DNA of 6,538 nucleotides, taken from NCBI GenBank assembly GCA_002441395.1, contig DJVZ01000044.1, positions 7,263 through 13,800 of the forward strand, written 5' to 3'. The notes beneath the pieces were generated by a model. That model was not told the origin of the DNA. It did no database searches and saw nothing but the letters and a program-made list of their open reading frames with translations. Every line of letters starts with the position of its first letter. Within the stretch, counting starts at the first letter, position 1. A program made the translations under genes and the position numbers. This DNA is from Spirochaetaceae bacterium UBA6243. GTDB taxonomy: Bacteria; Spirochaetota; Spirochaetia; Treponematales; Rectinemataceae. Shown here one piece after another: positions 6,040 to 6,538 of the stretch.

Positions 6040-6146
6040 AAAATAGACACTTGTCGGCCAAAAACTACACTCTTTCCAAGAAATTGTTCGCATAGAGATG
6101 GAGTAAATCGCACTCACCGATTCATAAAAATTTCATACCCGATTTA

Positions 6147-6174
6147 TTGTCCTCACACATTCGTTTTTTATACT
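6147..6174 (+). promoter_or_regulatory. Candidate sigma-70-type promoter for the metallophosphoesterase gene
   Basis: TTGTCC (6147-6152) and TATACT (6169-6174) are separated by 16 bases, with a T-run inside the spacer next to the -10. Transcription would begin near 6181, giving a leader of about 70 bases. The -10 is good and the -35 partial. Confidence 0.5.
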
Positions 6175-6187
6175 ACCGTTATCGCTT

Positions 6188-6220
6188 GAGCACCGCACCT
6201 CAATGGGGTGCACCAGGCTC
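6188..6220 (+). promoter_or_regulatory. Two-tier hairpin in the leader of the metallophosphoesterase gene
   Basis: GCACCT (6195-6200) pairs with GGGTGC (6206-6211) around a CAATG loop (one T-G wobble). An outer GAGC (6188-6191) pairs with GCTC (6217-6220) across small internal loops. It lies just after the expected transcription start and ends 17 bases before the ribosome binding site. It may stabilise the mRNA or modulate translation. I do not recognise a known riboswitch in it. Confidence 0.35.
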
Positions 6221-6249
6221 TTGGACAAAAGATTTTTGAGGAGGAAACT

Positions 6250-6538
6250 ATGAAGAAGATCGTGTCACTCCTGCTCGCTCTGACTCTTACGGCGGGCAGT
6301 GTATTCGCACAGGCATCCGGCGCAATGATTACCTTCGGGCTTATAAGCGACACCCACGTCTGCGACAAGCCCGACCAGTCCACCACCATTGCGCTGAACG
6401 CCTCGCCCCGCTACTTCACGGGCGGCCTTGCCAAAATCGAAGCCTTCGCTACGGCAATGAATGCGGCCGATGCCGAATTCGTGGCGGAGCTCGGTGACTT
6501 TACGGACAACCCCGCGACGCCCGGACTCACTCCCGCAC
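6250..6538 (+). CDS. Secreted calcineurin-like metallophosphoesterase (3' partial)
   Basis: The frame runs off the window after 96 codons. Residues 1-20 (MKKIVSLLLALTLTAGSVFA) are a classic Sec signal peptide with probable cleavage after A20, so the enzyme should act in the periplasm or outside the cell. The mature part begins a metallophosphatase fold: a beta strand ending in SDTH (33-36), whose D34 and H36 are the usual first metal ligands, and ELGDFTD (80-86), matching the GD..(D/N) block that contributes the bridging Asp (D83). The family hydrolyses phosphomonoesters or phosphodiesters, including nucleotides, using two metal ions. The third and fourth blocks (GNH(E/D) and GH.H) lie beyond the window, so substrate is open. 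The start is set by GAGGAGG (6238-6244), 5 bases before the ATG. It is transcribed divergently from the decayed regulator region. Confidence 0.88.
   Translation, partial: MKKIVSLLLALTLTAGSVFAQASGAMITFGLISDTHVCDKPDQSTTIALNASPRYFTGGLAKIEAFATAMNAADAEFVAELGDFTDNPATPGLTPA

Noticed and set aside
5621..6061. A 146-codon minus-strand frame
   Set aside because: It reads through the regulator fragment, the IS end and orfA in the wrong frame for both recognisable fragments, and its product has no coherent composition.
6001..6189. A 62-codon plus-strand frame in the AT-rich intergenic region
   Set aside because: It covers the operator-like dyad and the promoter, has no ribosome binding site and ends before the metallophosphoesterase leader.

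Overview
The window looks like a bacterial chromosome of moderately high GC (mid-50s % by eye). It has compact ATGA-overlapping operons, Gram-negative-style signal sequence use, and a nucleoside-type (BMP-family) ABC importer. No gene here fixes the phylum. A spirochaete or another anaerobe-type lineage would fit, because such importers are well known there (e.g. the Pnr system of Treponema), but this is a weak inference.

Layout. (1) Positions 1-2926, plus strand: the 3' half of a double-domain ABC ATPase and two permeases, each joined by a 4-base ATGA overlap. This is the membrane part of a purine nucleoside or simple-sugar importer. The substrate-binding lipoprotein and the first half of the ATPase must lie upstream of the window. 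A GC-rich hairpin follows the last permease. (2) Positions 3013-3455, minus strand: a 115-residue protein I do not recognise, preceded by an overlapping 33-codon ORF, neither with a convincing ribosome binding site. (3) Positions 3520-3553: a perfect 12-bp inverted repeat, probably the terminator of the next gene. (4) Positions 3559-5430, minus strand: a 623-residue GHKL (Hsp90/MutL/MORC-like) ATPase with an S5-like second domain, a Gly/Ala-rich linker, an Ig-like domain and a conserved-looking C-terminal module. Two micro-ORFs lie in its leader. (5) Positions 5608-5952, minus strand: gene debris. The first ~33 residues of an XRE-type regulator run into the left end of an IS3-family element, of which only the start of orfA survives. 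(6) Positions 5960-6249: an AT-rich intergenic region holding a strong operator-like dyad and related half-sites, then a promoter, a hairpin leader and a good ribosome binding site. (7) Position 6250 to the end, plus strand: the start of a secreted calcineurin-like metallophosphoesterase.

How the parts work together. The importer genes form one operon converging on the minus-strand genes. A secreted phosphoesterase could in principle release nucleosides from nucleotides for such an importer, but the two lie 3.3 kb apart with unrelated genes between, so this is only a thought. The most notable parts are the orphan multi-domain GHKL ATPase and the decayed regulator with its surviving operator-like region.
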